Made by a program: the position numbers and the translations under genes. The notes under the pieces are model-generated. The model saw only the letters and a program-made list of their open reading frames with translations. It was not told the DNA's origin and made no database searches. Of a DNA stretch of 64,000 bases, positions 44,361-54,834 are shown piece after piece (position 1 is the first letter of the stretch; each line of letters begins with the position of its first letter). Source of the DNA: an uncultured Flavobacteriaceae bacterium (GTDB lineage Bacteria; Bacteroidota; Bacteroidia; Flavobacteriales; Flavobacteriaceae); assembly GCA_947494325.1 (NCBI GenBank), contig CANLUS010000002.1:310001-374000 (forward strand). Reading direction: 5' to 3'.

Positions 44361-45131
44361 ATGAATTACGGTATTTGTGATCTCAGTGTAATCCCTTTAC
44401 GGATTGAACCAAACGACAGAAGCGAAATGGTTTCTCAAGTGTTATTTGGTGAACATTTTAAGGTCATTGACAAATCAAAGCAATGGCGAAAAATTCGATT
44501 GTCATATGACAAGTATGAAGGTTGGATTGATGTGAAGCAGTATCGTGAAATTACAAAGGACTATTATCAGCTTTTAGATAAAACAGCATTTACTGTAACA
44601 TCCCAGTTAGTTAATTTTATATCCGATGAAAAGAACGAACTTATCCCAATTGTTTTAGGGGCCACGCTGCCGTCTTTTGAAAAAGGAAATTTTAAGTTGT
44701 TTGAAAAAGAATATAATTTTGACGGACAAGTCACCTCAAAAAAAGGAACGAAAGACGATATTATAAAAACTACTTTTCTATATGCAAATGCCCCATATTT
44801 ATGGGGAGGTAAAACACCATTCGGAATTGATTGTTCTGGCTTTACGCAAATGGTTTACAAAATTAATGGCATAAAATTGCTTCGAGATGCATCCCAACAA
44901 GCAAGTCAAGGAGAAGTATTAAGTTTTATTGAGGAAAGTGAACCTGGTGATTTAGCTTTTTTTGATAATAAGGAAGGTGAAATTATCCATGTTGGAATTA
45001 TTATGGCCAACAACTATATAGTGCACGCAAGCGGTAAGGTACGTATAGATAGACTAGACCAAAGTGGTATTTTTAATGAAAAACTGAGGAAGCATACCCA
45101 TAAATTACGCGTCATCAAAAAAATATTCTAA
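44361..45131 (+). CDS. NlpC/P60 (C40) endopeptidase with SH3-like N-terminus
   Basis: 256 aa. The N-terminal half resembles bacterial SH3 domains (NDRSEMVSQVLFGEHFKVIDK, KIRLSYDKYEGWIDVKQY). The C-terminal NlpC/P60 domain starts about residue 130: the catalytic cysteine is in TPFGIDCSGFTQMVY, the histidine in IIHVGIIM, followed by NYIVHASGKVRI. The family cleaves peptide bonds of peptidoglycan stem peptides. No signal peptide is apparent, so export is uncertain or the protein is a cytosolic recycling enzyme. Followed by a shared bidirectional terminator. Confidence 0.9.
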   Translation: MNYGICDLSVIPLRIEPNDRSEMVSQVLFGEHFKVIDKSKQWRKIRLSYDKYEGWIDVKQYREITKDYYQLLDKTAFTVTSQLVNFISDEKNELIPIVLGATLPSFEKGNFKLFEKEYNFDGQVTSKKGTKDDIIKTTFLYANAPYLWGGKTPFGIDCSGFTQMVYKINGIKLLRDASQQASQGEVLSFIEESEPGDLAFFDNKEGEIIHVGIIMANNYIVHASGKVRIDRLDQSGIFNEKLRKHTHKLRVIKKIF

Positions 45132-45134
45132 ATA

Positions 45135-45167
45135 AAAAAGCCTGTTATTTATCATAACAGGCTTTTT
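45135..45167. terminator. Bidirectional terminator between the peptidase and TPR genes
   Basis: AAAAAGCCTGTTAT and ATAACAGGCTTTTT form a perfect stem with A and T runs on each side, so it can act on both strands for these convergent genes. Confidence 0.88.
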
Positions 45168-45184
45168 AAATTTCTATCTATTTC

Positions 45185-46477
45185 TTATTGTCTAGAAGCG
45201 TCCCAAATAGCCTTCATGTTTTTGTACTTATCGTCCATTCCAACATTTTCATACAAACTCATTAAAGTTCTTGTCAAATCTAAATCCTCTTTCCCTTCTT
45301 TTGCTTTTTTAAGCTCAAATGCTTTTTCGTAATAAGGAATTACCTCTTTATATAATTCAGACTGTTTCGCTTTAATAGCATCATATTTTTTAAAGTTACT
45401 TAAGTTGTTATTCATTTCTTCAACTAAAGTTTTGTCTTTTTCCAATAGAACAGATCCTAAATTTAAATAAGCATCAGAGTAGTTTGCATCTAACTCGATC
45501 GCCTTCTTATAGTTGGCTTTTGCCTCTTCTATTTTTCCTTGCTCTTGATTAATTACTCCTACGTTAAAATATAATATAGGATTCTTTGGGTCTTCAGCAA
45601 TTGCCTGTTTCATTACTTTTGCAAATTCATCCTTCTTTCCTAATTTCAAGTAAATGTTTCCTTGTGTAAGCAACATATCCATATCTTTTGGATCTGACTT
45701 TCTCGCTTCTTCAATAGCGGCCAATGCCTCTTCTGGTTTCCCATTATCAGCTAGTATTAAGGCAATATTTTTTATAATTGACGCTTTTTTAGACTTCGAT
45801 ACATTTACTTCTGGATCTTTAAACTGCTTGGCCTTGATCATTAAATCCATTTGGGCTTTTGATCCGAAGTTTTCTTTTTGTCCAGTTTCTACATTCGTAG
45901 CTACGTAAGTAGTCGCAATTCCACTATATCCTATCTCCTTCAACGTCTTAAAGTGTTTTAAAGCTGTATCATAGTCTTTATCTAAGAAAGCAGCATTAGC
46001 AGCATATTCTAAGAATGTTGTGTCTTTCTTACTTAATAAATAAGTTTGATACATACCTTCTTTAGCCGCTTTAAAATCTTTATTCTGGTAATCTTTTACA
46101 CTTTTATTCGAAACATCACCGATTAATTGATTTAACATAGGCTCTGCTTCCTTAGTATATCTTGGTTTGCCAGCTTCCTTCTCATAAGCGATTAAATCTT
46201 GGAAAGATTTCGCTGCAGTTTGGTAAGCCTCCTTAGATCCAGCAGGGTTTTTCTTTGCTATATCATAATAAGTTTTCGCTTTTAAAAAGTAAAACTTAGC
46301 CTTGTACTTTTTCGCATCAGCATTTTCAATAAGTCCTTCTGCCTTATCAACGGCGGCCTTTGCAGCAGGCGCATCACCATTTTTCAAGGCTTTCTCAGCT
46401 GCTTTTAGTTCATCTTTTTGTGCTAATGTTGACATCCCTATACATACTGCCAACATCGTTAATCCTAATTTTCTCAT
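45185..46477 (-). CDS. Exported TPR-repeat protein
   Basis: 430 aa from the ATG at 46477 (MRKLGLTMLAVCIGMSTLAQ, signal peptide); a further in-frame start overlaps gyrA's end. Multiple TPR units are visible, such as PKDMDMLLTQGNIYLKLGKKDEFAKVMKQAI and YFNVGVINQEQGKIEEAKANYKKAIELD split over consecutive repeats, then SDAYLNLGSVLLEK. Such proteins form scaffolds in the periplasm. The gene follows gyrA with a 16-nt gap, so it is in the gyrA transcript; the functional reason is not evident. Confidence 0.9.
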   Translation of the reverse strand: MRKLGLTMLAVCIGMSTLAQKDELKAAEKALKNGDAPAAKAAVDKAEGLIENADAKKYKAKFYFLKAKTYYDIAKKNPAGSKEAYQTAAKSFQDLIAYEKEAGKPRYTKEAEPMLNQLIGDVSNKSVKDYQNKDFKAAKEGMYQTYLLSKKDTTFLEYAANAAFLDKDYDTALKHFKTLKEIGYSGIATTYVATNVETGQKENFGSKAQMDLMIKAKQFKDPEVNVSKSKKASIIKNIALILADNGKPEEALAAIEEARKSDPKDMDMLLTQGNIYLKLGKKDEFAKVMKQAIAEDPKNPILYFNVGVINQEQGKIEEAKANYKKAIELDANYSDAYLNLGSVLLEKDKTLVEEMNNNLSNFKKYDAIKAKQSELYKEVIPYYEKAFELKKAKEGKEDLDLTRTLMSLYENVGMDDKYKNMKAIWDASRQ

Positions 46478-46493
46478 TTTAGTAATAATTAAT

Positions 46494-49016
46494 TTATTCT
46501 TGATTGTTTGTTTGTTCATCTGACTCGTTATTTTCAATATCCGTGCCAGTTTCTATCTCTTGGCTTTCTTCTTCCTCTTCTTCATGCATTACTTTCGCAA
46601 CAGCAGCAATGGAATCATTTCCTTTGATATTGATCAACCTTACACCTTGAGTTGCTCTACCCATGACTCTTAAGTCGGCCACCGCCATACGTATCGTAAG
46701 TCCTGATTTGTTGATAATCATCAAATCATCTTCATCTGTTACATTCTTAACAGCCACTAAATTACCTGTTTTTTCTGTAACATTGATAGTTTTTACTCCT
46801 TTTCCACCACGGTTCGTAATTCTATAGTCCTCTAAACTAGAGCGTTTACCATAACCATTTTCAGAAACAACCAAGATATTACTCTCCATATCATTAACTG
46901 AAATCATACCTATTACTTCATCATCTTTCCCTGCCAAGGTAATTCCTCGAACCCCTGAAGCATTTCTACCCATTGGTCTTGTCTTTGCCTCTTCAAATCG
47001 AATCATTTTACCCGATTTAGCACCGATCATAATTTGGCTATTTCCATCAGTTAATTTTGCCTCTAATAATTCGTCTCCTTCTTTAATCGTAATCGCATTA
47101 ATACCATTAGTTCGTGGTCTCGAATACTGCTCTAAAGATGTCTTTTTTGTTTGCCCTTTTTTAGTTACCATAACTACATAATTATTATTTACGTATTCAG
47201 TATCTTTCAAGTCTTGGGTACAAATAAAGGCTTTTACCTTATCATCTTGTTCAATATTAATTAAATTCTGAATTGCTCTACCCTTAGAGGTTTTGCTACC
47301 TTCAGGTATTTCATAAACACGCATCCAGAATACTTTTCCTTTCTGAGTAAAGAAGAGCATATATTGATGATTAGTCGCTACAAACAACTGCTCTAAGAAA
47401 TCTTCATTTCTAGTCGCAGAACCTTTTTGCCCTCGTCCACCTCTATTCTGAACCTTGTATTCATCAAGGTTTGTTCTTTTTATATATCCTGCGTGAGATA
47501 TGGTTACAACAACCTTAGAATCTGGAATCATGTCCTCTATACTTAGATCTCCACCCGCGTATTCTATGTTTGATCTTCGTTCATCTCCGTACTTTGCTTT
47601 TACCTCGAGTAACTCATCTTTAATAATGGTCATTCTTCTATCCTCATCGGCCAAGATATCTTTCAAATCTTCGATCAACTTCATGATTTCTTCATATTCA
47701 GAACGCAACTTATCTTGCTCTAATCCAGTTAACTGACGCAATCTCATTTCAACAATTGCTTTAGCTTGAATCTCTGATAACTCGAAACGCTCCATCAAAG
47801 AGGCACGTGCCTCATCGGCATTCTTAGAAGCACGTATTAGTTTAATCACTTCATCTATATTATCTGATGCAATAATTAAACCTTCTAAGATATGTGCCCT
47901 AGCTTCCGCCTTTGCTAATTCATACTTTGTTCTACGGACAACCACTTCATGCCTATGATCCACAAAATGTTTGATTAAATCTTTTAGATTCAACATTTCT
48001 GGTCGACCATTCACCAAGGCAATATTATTTACACTAAACGACGTTTGTAGTGCTGTATACTTGTACAACTTATTGAGTACAATGTTCGGAATAGCATCTC
48101 TTTTCAAAACATAAACCAAGCGGCGACCTTTTCTACTTGTTTCATCTCTTAGAGAAGCAATACCTTCAATTTTTTTATCATTTACAAGATCTGCCGTCTT
48201 TTTCATTAAGTCGGCACCATTTACTTGATAAGGTAACTCAGTCACAACAATGCACTCTCTTCCATTAACTTCTTCGAAAGAAGTTTTGGCACGCATCACA
48301 ATACGCCCACGTCCGGTATGAAAGGCATCCTTTACACCATCATAGCCATAAATTGTGCCTCCTGTTGGAAAATCAGGTGCTTTGATGTGCTGCATAAGCT
48401 CATCAATTTCAATTCCGTTATCATCAATATATGCTACGGTTCCATCTACAACTTCAGATAAATTATGAGGAGCCATGTTTGTGGCCATACCAACTGCAAT
48501 ACCTGATGCTCCGTTAACTAATAAACTTGGAATTCGTGTTGGCAGCACGGTTGGCTCTTGTAAAGTGTCATCAAAATTCAAACGATGATCTACAGTATCT
48601 TTTTCAATATCAGCAAGCATATCCTCAGATATCTTACGCATTCTCACCTCCGTATAACGCATTGCTGCAGGGCTATCGCCATCTGGAGAACCGAAGTTCC
48701 CTTGACCATCAACCATTTCATATCGCATACTCCAATCTTGTGCCATACGAACCATCGCATCATAAACAGATGTATCACCATGTGGGTGATATTTACCAAG
48801 CACTTCTCCTACAACTCTAGCTGATTTTTTATGAGCTCCCGTTGCCCTAATTCCTAATTCATGCATACCATAAAGTACTCTTCTGTGTACTGGTTTTAAA
48901 CCATCCCTTACATCTGGTAATGCTCTTGACACGATCACCGACATTGAATAATCAATGTAAGATGACTTCATTTCATCTTCAATATTAATAGGAATTAACT
49001 TTTCGCCTTCAGCCAT
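46494..49016 (-). CDS. gyrA: DNA gyrase subunit A
   Basis: 840 aa. Breaks and rejoins DNA with GyrB to introduce negative supercoils. The N-terminal [16 protein letters not shown] and [19 protein letters not shown] with the catalytic tyrosine are conserved. The quinolone-region block is [11 protein letters not shown] with Thr at the position of E. coli Ser83, as seen in other flavobacteria. The C-terminal pinwheel domain carries a GyrA box QNRGGRG at about residue 520. An acidic tail ends the protein. It is the first gene of an operon with the TPR gene and is divergent from clpC. Confidence 0.98.
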   Translation of the reverse strand: MAEGEKLIPINIEDEMKSSYIDYSMSVIVSRALPDVRDGLKPVHRRVLYGMHELGIRATGAHKKSARVVGEVLGKYHPHGDTSVYDAMVRMAQDWSMRYEMVDGQGNFGSPDGDSPAAMRYTEVRMRKISEDMLADIEKDTVDHRLNFDDTLQEPTVLPTRIPSLLVNGASGIAVGMATNMAPHNLSEVVDGTVAYIDDNGIEIDELMQHIKAPDFPTGGTIYGYDGVKDAFHTGRGRIVMRAKTSFEEVNGRECIVVTELPYQVNGADLMKKTADLVNDKKIEGIASLRDETSRKGRRLVYVLKRDAIPNIVLNKLYKYTALQTSFSVNNIALVNGRPEMLNLKDLIKHFVDHRHEVVVRRTKYELAKAEARAHILEGLIIASDNIDEVIKLIRASKNADEARASLMERFELSEIQAKAIVEMRLRQLTGLEQDKLRSEYEEIMKLIEDLKDILADEDRRMTIIKDELLEVKAKYGDERRSNIEYAGGDLSIEDMIPDSKVVVTISHAGYIKRTNLDEYKVQNRGGRGQKGSATRNEDFLEQLFVATNHQYMLFFTQKGKVFWMRVYEIPEGSKTSKGRAIQNLINIEQDDKVKAFICTQDLKDTEYVNNNYVVMVTKKGQTKKTSLEQYSRPRTNGINAITIKEGDELLEAKLTDGNSQIMIGAKSGKMIRFEEAKTRPMGRNASGVRGITLAGKDDEVIGMISVNDMESNILVVSENGYGKRSSLEDYRITNRGGKGVKTINVTEKTGNLVAVKNVTDEDDLMIINKSGLTIRMAVADLRVMGRATQGVRLINIKGNDSIAAVAKVMHEEEEEESQEIETGTDIENNESDEQTNNQE

Positions 49017-49177
49017 ATAATTTTCTTTTAATTTTAATCGTTTTTAATGATGGAGCAATATACAACAAATCGAAATTTTGTTAAGAAAAAACAAGTCGTT
49101 TTATTAACATAATTTATTAACAATTAAGCTTCTCAAACGCACTGTTTTTCATGCCATTAAGTCATTTTTAATAGTTG

Positions 49178-49191
49178 GGCATAACTTTTGT
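49178..49191 (+). promoter_or_regulatory. Possible regulatory element upstream of clpC
   Basis: GGCATAACTTTTGT lies about 50 nt before the clpC start. It can be read as a sigma-54-like GG-N10-GT element with the -12 C changed, or as a loose TAnnTTTTG box. The evidence is weak either way. Confidence 0.25.
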
Positions 49192-49240
49192 AATTAAATA
49201 TGAAAAAAATCTACTAATTTTACATGAATAAATATATTTT

Positions 49241-51790
49241 ATGGACGACAATTTTTCACCAAAAGTAAAAGATGTTATTGCTTACAGTAAGGAAGAAGCT
49301 TTACGCTTAGGTCATGATTTTATTGGCACTGAGCACTTAATGCTTGGCTTACTAAGAAAAGCGAATGGAGAGGCAATTGATATCTTGACTACGCTCGACG
49401 TAGATTTAGATATGTTGCGTAAGAAAATTGAAGGTTTGAGCCCTGCTAACCCAAACACCGAAGTTGGTAATGACAAAAAGAGTTTGCATTTAACAAAGCA
49501 AGCAGAAAAGGCCTTAAAAACAACATTTTTAGAAGCTAAACTATATAAGAGCAAAGCTGTAAGTACGGCTCATTTGCTATTGTGCGTACTGCGTAATGAG
49601 AATGACCCTACAACGAAGTTGCTGAATAGGTTTGATATAGATTATAATGAGGTTAAGAATATTTTTAGTCAGTTATTCTTGGAAGATGATATTTCCGTTC
49701 AACCAAAAGCAGAATCTCAAAATGATGATGAGTTTGAAGAACCAAAGCAAAATCCTTTTGATGGAGGTGGCGGACAAAAAAGTCAGTCAGCAAAGAAGTC
49801 AAAAACACCTGTTTTAGACAACTTTGGACGTGACCTGACACAGATGGCCGAAGATGGTAAATTAGACCCCGTAGTGGGGCGTAAAAAGGAAATAGAACGT
49901 ATTTCACAGATCTTAAGTCGTCGCAAAAAAAACAACCCTATACTTATAGGTGAACCTGGAGTTGGTAAATCAGCCATTGCAGAAGGATTGGCATTACGTA
50001 TTATTCAGCGCAAAGTATCACGAATACTATTTAACAAACGTATCGTGTCGTTAGATCTTGCAAGTTTAGTAGCTGGCACAAAATACCGTGGTCAATTTGA
50101 AGAGCGCATGAAAGCCCTAATGAACGAATTGGAAAAAAATGATGATATCATTTTATTTATTGATGAAATCCATACCATCGTAGGTGCTGGGGGAGCAACA
50201 GGCTCTCTGGACGCGTCGAATATGTTTAAACCTGCATTGGCAAGAGGTGAAATACAATGTATTGGAGCAACTACGCTAGATGAATTTCGTCAAAACATAG
50301 AGAAAGATGGCGCCTTAGAACGTCGTTTTCAAAAAGTAATGGTAGAGCCAACTTCGGTTGAAGAAACTATTCAAATCTTGAACAATATCAAAGATAAATA
50401 TGAGAATCACCATAACGTGATTTTTACAGAAGACGCTATCGAAGCTTGTGTCAAATTGACAAATAGATATATGACAGATCGCTTTTTACCAGACAAGGCT
50501 ATAGATGCTTTAGATGAAGCGGGCTCTAGAATTCATATTACGAACATTGTTGTACCACAGCAAGTGCTTGAACTAGAAAAGCAATTAGAAGACGTTAGAG
50601 AGCTGAAAAACAGTGTTGTGAAGAGTCAAAAGTATGAAGAAGCAGCGCGATTGCGTGATGATGAAAAACGTATTGAAAAGGAACTAGCAGGAGCACAAAA
50701 AGCCTGGGAAGATCAATCTAAATTGAATAAAGAGATCGTTACCGAAGATAATGTGGCTGAAGTGGTTTCTATGATGACCGGTATTCCAGTCAATCGAATT
50801 GCTGAAGCGGAAAGTGCTCGTTTGGCTGATTTGCATAACCTAATTGAGAATAAAGTTATTGGTCAGAATGAAGCAGTTGAAAAAGTTGTAAAAGCAATTC
50901 AGAGGAATCGCGTAGGACTTAAAGATCCGAACAAACCAATAGGTTCTTTTATATTCTTGGGACAAACAGGAGTTGGAAAGACGCAATTAGCGAAAGTATT
51001 AGCGAGAGAACTATTCGATTCTCCAGATTCTCTTGTACGTATCGATATGAGCGAATACATGGAAAAATTTGCTATTTCTCGTTTAATTGGAGCGCCTCCA
51101 GGATATGTTGGGTATGAAGAAGGTGGGCAATTAACCGAGAAAATTCGTCGCAAACCATACGCTGTTGTCCTATTAGATGAAATTGAAAAAGCACATCCGG
51201 ATGTATTCAACATGTTGTTACAAATATTGGATGATGGTTTTATTACTGATAGCTTAGGTCGTAAAATTGATTTTAGACATACGATCATTATCATGACTTC
51301 TAATATAGGAGCGCGCCAATTAAAAGATTTTGGTACCGGTGTTGGGTTTGGAACAGCTTCCAAAAAGGAACAACAAGATGCTAATGCAAAAAGTGTTATC
51401 GAAAACGCGTTAAAAAAGAGCTTTGCTCCTGAATTTTTAAACAGAATTGATGACGTAATTGTATTTAATGCTTTAGAAAAAGAAGATATTCATGCAATTA
51501 TTGATATCGAATTAGAAAAGCTACTTGATCGTATCGATGGTTTGGGTTATAAGCTAACTTTAAGCGATAAGGCGAAGGATTATATTGCAGATAAAGGTTT
51601 TGACAAGCAATACGGAGCTAGACCTCTTAAACGCGCAATACAGAAGTATATAGAGGATGCTCTAGCGGAAGAAATTGTGAACGCTAAGCTCAAAGAGAAT
51701 GACAGCATCTTTATGGATCTAAATGAAAAAACGGATGAGCTCACTATAAAAATTAAAAAGGCTAAAAAAACAGCCGAAGAAAAAGAATAA
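49241..51790 (+). CDS. clpC: ATP-dependent Clp protease ATP-binding subunit ClpC
   Basis: 849 aa AAA+ unfoldase. N-terminal Clp domain (about 1-145); NBD1 with GEPGVGKSAIAEGLA and [14 protein letters not shown]; a UVR-like segment KYEEAARLRDDEKRIEKEL between the two ATPase modules; NBD2 with GQTGVGKTQLAKVLA and [17 protein letters not shown]-type loop (GTGVGFGTASKK) near residue 700 is the ClpP-docking motif, so it should feed a ClpP peptidase. ClpP genes are not in the window. It is divergent from gyrA and ends at a terminator. Confidence 0.97.
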   Translation: MDDNFSPKVKDVIAYSKEEALRLGHDFIGTEHLMLGLLRKANGEAIDILTTLDVDLDMLRKKIEGLSPANPNTEVGNDKKSLHLTKQAEKALKTTFLEAKLYKSKAVSTAHLLLCVLRNENDPTTKLLNRFDIDYNEVKNIFSQLFLEDDISVQPKAESQNDDEFEEPKQNPFDGGGGQKSQSAKKSKTPVLDNFGRDLTQMAEDGKLDPVVGRKKEIERISQILSRRKKNNPILIGEPGVGKSAIAEGLALRIIQRKVSRILFNKRIVSLDLASLVAGTKYRGQFEERMKALMNELEKNDDIILFIDEIHTIVGAGGATGSLDASNMFKPALARGEIQCIGATTLDEFRQNIEKDGALERRFQKVMVEPTSVEETIQILNNIKDKYENHHNVIFTEDAIEACVKLTNRYMTDRFLPDKAIDALDEAGSRIHITNIVVPQQVLELEKQLEDVRELKNSVVKSQKYEEAARLRDDEKRIEKELAGAQKAWEDQSKLNKEIVTEDNVAEVVSMMTGIPVNRIAEAESARLADLHNLIENKVIGQNEAVEKVVKAIQRNRVGLKDPNKPIGSFIFLGQTGVGKTQLAKVLARELFDSPDSLVRIDMSEYMEKFAISRLIGAPPGYVGYEEGGQLTEKIRRKPYAVVLLDEIEKAHPDVFNMLLQILDDGFITDSLGRKIDFRHTIIIMTSNIGARQLKDFGTGVGFGTASKKEQQDANAKSVIENALKKSFAPEFLNRIDDVIVFNALEKEDIHAIIDIELEKLLDRIDGLGYKLTLSDKAKDYIADKGFDKQYGARPLKRAIQKYIEDALAEEIVNAKLKENDSIFMDLNEKTDELTIKIKKAKKTAEEKE

Positions 51791-51798
51791 GTTGAATC

Positions 51799-51826
51799 AT
51801 CCCTCCTATTTTGGAGGGATTTTTTT
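51799..51826 (+). terminator. Terminator after clpC
   Basis: ATCCCTCC and GGAGGGAT form an 8-bp GC-rich stem with a 6-nt loop and six or more Ts. It lies 9 nt after the clpC stop. Confidence 0.88.
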
Positions 51827-51879
51827 CACCTATTTTCAAGCAGCAAATAGGAATCCCTATAAAAGATTAGCTTAATTAT

Positions 51880-52335
51880 ATGAAACAAATAATAACCTTC
51901 ATTATATTGACAATTTCGTTCGTTTCTTGTGAGAAAAAAGAATTCGATATCAGTCAAGAAAAAGAACTAATCAAGTCCACGCTTATCGATATGTGGGATG
52001 CCATTGAAAAAGGAGATATTGAGCGCTACGCGAGTCATGTGCATGAAAATTTCACGCAATTTGGTGAATATGATTCTGTTTTACGTTCGGGTAAAGCAGC
52101 AGAAATTAAAGGTATCAAAGATTGGATAGATAGCTCAACAGCTATTCATACCGAAATGGTCGATCCTGAAGTCACCATAAATGACAACACTGCTTTCATA
52201 ACGTATTACTGGTCAGATTCTGGTTCAACCGACGGAAAGCCTTTTGCCACCCAAGGAAAGTCAACACGTATTTTCGTCAAGGAAGATGATAAATGGCTTT
52301 GTATTCATGGGCATTATACGCTACTTAACAATTGA
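51880..52335 (+). CDS. NTF2-like (DUF4440) lipoprotein
   Basis: 151 aa. Lipoprotein signal ending at Cys (ISFVSC). The mature domain resembles the SnoaL/DUF4440 NTF2 fold: LIDMWDAIEKGDIERYASHVHENFTQ, IKDWIDSSTAIHT, AFITYYWSDSGS, and RIFVKEDDKWLCIHGHYTLL at the end. The fold is used for many small-molecule-binding or isomerase roles; no specific substrate can be assigned. It is downstream of the clpC terminator and has no recognised promoter. Confidence 0.83.
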   Translation: MKQIITFIILTISFVSCEKKEFDISQEKELIKSTLIDMWDAIEKGDIERYASHVHENFTQFGEYDSVLRSGKAAEIKGIKDWIDSSTAIHTEMVDPEVTINDNTAFITYYWSDSGSTDGKPFATQGKSTRIFVKEDDKWLCIHGHYTLLNN

Positions 52336-52396
52336 CAAAACTTTAATTAATCATTTTTTAATATCTTAGCATACCCAAATTATCTGTCATCTAATT

Positions 52397-52579
52397 ATGA
52401 GCTCGCAAAAATCATTGCAAGAAAGAATTGTCAACGAAATTGAAAGTACTTACAATTCAATTGCAACCTACAAAAAAATCTCAAAAAATCGTTTAGAGAT
52501 CATGGAGCATAAGTTGAAGTCTTTAAAAATGATGTTGGCTAAGGTAGACGAGCAGAAGAAAAAAAAACCTTTTAACTAA
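52397..52579 (+). CDS. Small basic helical protein
   Basis: 60 aa, MSSQKSLQERIVNEIESTY to a Lys-rich end (QKKKKPFN). It is predicted to be almost entirely helical, with no signal or cysteines. The last 8 nt overlap the hutH gene on the opposite strand. Flavobacteria often have similar short lysine-rich helical genes, but I do not recognise this one. Moderately likely to be real because of its codon use and position in an otherwise empty gap. Confidence 0.5.
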   Translation: MSSQKSLQERIVNEIESTYNSIATYKKISKNRLEIMEHKLKSLKMMLAKVDEQKKKKPFN

Positions 52580-54083
52580 AAAGTTCTTCACTATCAATTG
52601 TTAGGTTTTGTAAAAAAGCAATTGCTCTAATAATATCCTCATGCAACACTCTATCTTCTTCTACAAAAGAGACATCGGCTCTAAACATCGCCACAAAAGA
52701 TTCCAAAAATTCTGAAGTTTTTAAAGGCTGTCTAAAATGTATCGCTTGTGAAGCATTTAATAATTCAATTGCCAAAATTGTTTCAACATTATCAACTACT
52801 CTTTTTGCTTTCGTAGCACTGTTGGCTCCCATACTTACATGATCTTCCTGCCCATTGCTAGACACAATAGAATCAATAGATGCGGGAGTTGCAAGCTGTT
52901 TATTCTGACTCACTATACTCGCAGCAGTATATTGAGGAATCATAAATCCAGAATTCAAACCAGGATTCGATACTAAAAAAGCAGGCAATCCTCGTAAACC
53001 AGATACTAATTGAAAAGTTCTTCTTTCTGAGATATTACCAAATTCAGCTAATGCAATACTTAAGTAATCTAAGGCCAAGGCCAATGGTTGTCCGTGAAAA
53101 TTACCTCCAGAAATGATTTGATCTGCTTCAACAAAAATATTCGGATTATCCGTAACCGAATTGATTTCTGTCTCAATTGTTTTCTTCACAAAATTTAACG
53201 TATCATTACTTGCACCATGAACTTGGGGCATACAACGAAAAGAATACGGATCTTGAACATGTTTTTTTTCTTGTACTAAAATCTCACTACCGTTTAAAAA
53301 TTCTTTGATGCGTTCTGCAGTTTTTAACTGTCCGTTATGCGGTCTTATAATATGAATCAATGCGTTGAATGGCTCAATTCTCCCATCAAATGCATCTAAA
53401 GATAATGCTCCAATAAGATCGGCAAGATAGGATAACTTATAGGCCTTCTGTAAGATCCAAACGGCATATGCACTCATAAATTGAGTTCCGTTTAGCAAGG
53501 CCAACCCTTCCTTAGATTGCAATTCAATTTTCTCCCAACCGAACAGATCCAACACTTCTTGAGCACTTTTGATTTCATCATTGAAATACACCTCCCCTTT
53601 ACCTATCAAAGGAAGTGACAAATGTGCCAACGGAGCTAAATCACCAGAAGCTCCTAAAGAACCTTGAGTATATATTATGGGAATAACATCATTGTTGTAA
53701 AAATCAATCAATCGATTTACTGTAGACAACTGAGCTCCAGAATAACCATAACTCAAGGATTGTATTTTTAACAAGAGCATCAATTTAACAATAGCCTTAG
53801 GAACGCGCTCCCCGGTACCACAAGCATGAGACATTACTAAATTCTCTTGTAGAATTGTCAGATTGTTAGCCGCAATTTTGACATTGTAAAGCGCTCCAAA
53901 TCCGGTATTGATACCATAAATTGGAGATTTATTTTCCAACATTTTCGCATCCAAGTAATTTCTACATTTCTCAATTTTATGAATAGACTCTTCAGAAAGT
54001 TGTAGCTTCATACCTAAGGTCATAACCTCCTGTAATTCAGCTATATTTATAGTCTTAGATTGTATATAATGTGTTGATGACAT
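52572..54083 (-). CDS. hutH: Histidine ammonia-lyase
   Basis: 503 aa. Deaminates histidine to urocanate, the first step of the Hut pathway. The MIO prosthetic group forms from A145-S146-G147 (GSLGASGDLAPLAHLSL). The substrate-selective residue in the NLVMSHACGTG loop is His86 (as in HutH rather than PAL), and the NGQEDHVSMG block carries the Glu typical of histidine lyases. Start ATG at 54083. No other hut genes (hutU, hutI, hutG) are next to it, so it may work with unlinked genes. An aromatic ammonia-lyase role is possible but less likely. Confidence 0.9.
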   Translation of the reverse strand: MSSTHYIQSKTINIAELQEVMTLGMKLQLSEESIHKIEKCRNYLDAKMLENKSPIYGINTGFGALYNVKIAANNLTILQENLVMSHACGTGERVPKAIVKLMLLLKIQSLSYGYSGAQLSTVNRLIDFYNNDVIPIIYTQGSLGASGDLAPLAHLSLPLIGKGEVYFNDEIKSAQEVLDLFGWEKIELQSKEGLALLNGTQFMSAYAVWILQKAYKLSYLADLIGALSLDAFDGRIEPFNALIHIIRPHNGQLKTAERIKEFLNGSEILVQEKKHVQDPYSFRCMPQVHGASNDTLNFVKKTIETEINSVTDNPNIFVEADQIISGGNFHGQPLALALDYLSIALAEFGNISERRTFQLVSGLRGLPAFLVSNPGLNSGFMIPQYTAASIVSQNKQLATPASIDSIVSSNGQEDHVSMGANSATKAKRVVDNVETILAIELLNASQAIHFRQPLKTSEFLESFVAMFRADVSFVEEDRVLHEDIIRAIAFLQNLTIDSEELFS

Positions 54084-54222
54084 AGTCTAAATTCGAGTAG
54101 TCAAAAGTCAGTAAACCAAATAATATTTCCAAATAATAGTGAATATAAATATCAATCTATATACTATTCAAGAAAAAAAACGTTTATATAAGACATGCTA
54201 AACCATATTAAGTCAACTAATT

Positions 54223-54744
54223 ATGAGAAATTTTTTATTATTTATCGTAGTTATTGGAACCCTATCCTTTACAATAAGCAACAAAGTATCTAAGAGTACA
54301 GAAAACGCTGTTATTAGCGGAAAACTATCACCTCAATTTTTGTTTGAAAATACAGACGGTCGAATGATTGGATCGAACGATTTTATCGGAAAATTCGTCT
54401 ACATTGACATCTGGGCCACACAATGTGAGCCATGCAAGGAAGAATCAATGGTTATAGAGAATCTAAAAAAAGTGTATAACAAAAATATAGAGTTCGTTAG
54501 TATTTCTGTTGATTATTACGCCGACAAAGACAAATGGAAAAATTTTGTGAGCACAAATAAAATGAGCGGAAATCAACTAATTACCGACAAAGGTTGGTAC
54601 TCTAGCTTTATTCGCGCCTACAATATAAAAACCATTCCTAGATACATTTTAATTGATCCGAATGGTATGATTGTAGATACCCACGCTCCAAGGCCTTCGC
54701 AAAAAAAATTGCACAAGTTATTTAAGAAGCTACTTATTGAATAA
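54223..54744 (+). CDS. TlpA/thioredoxin-like protein 1
   Basis: 173 aa membrane-anchored or exported thioredoxin-fold protein. N-terminal hydrophobic segment 1-17 (LLFIVVIGTLSF) without a lipobox. The redox motif is IWATQCEPCKEES, a CEPC variant of the usual CGPC, at about residues 68-71. The end IPRYILIDPNGMIVDTHAPRPS carries the cis-proline. It is related to the next gene, with which it shares the RYILIDP..APRPS end. A periplasmic thiol-disulfide role is likely. Confidence 0.85.
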   Translation: MRNFLLFIVVIGTLSFTISNKVSKSTENAVISGKLSPQFLFENTDGRMIGSNDFIGKFVYIDIWATQCEPCKEESMVIENLKKVYNKNIEFVSISVDYYADKDKWKNFVSTNKMSGNQLITDKGWYSSFIRAYNIKTIPRYILIDPNGMIVDTHAPRPSQKKLHKLFKKLLIE

Positions 54745-54804
54745 GTCAATGTAGGTTTTGCGAAACAAATTCATTATAATTTTCACAAAGAGCGTTTAAA
54801 AGTA

Positions 54805-54812
54805 TATTTTTG
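54805..54812 (+). promoter_or_regulatory. Candidate -7 box for the second TlpA-like gene
   Basis: TATTTTTG, a TAnnTTTG match, 22 nt upstream of the gene start, so the second TlpA-like gene may be transcribed separately. Confidence 0.4.
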
Positions 54813-54834
54813 TAAGATAGAATATAGAACGAAA

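Noticed and set aside
48755-48790. GyrA threonine at the E. coli Ser83 position as a quinolone-resistance change
   Set aside because: Thr at this site is the usual residue in flavobacteria, so it is not evidence of acquired resistance.
50899-51363. A 154-codon frame opposite clpC
   Set aside because: Antisense shadow of a highly conserved gene, without start context or protein-like composition.
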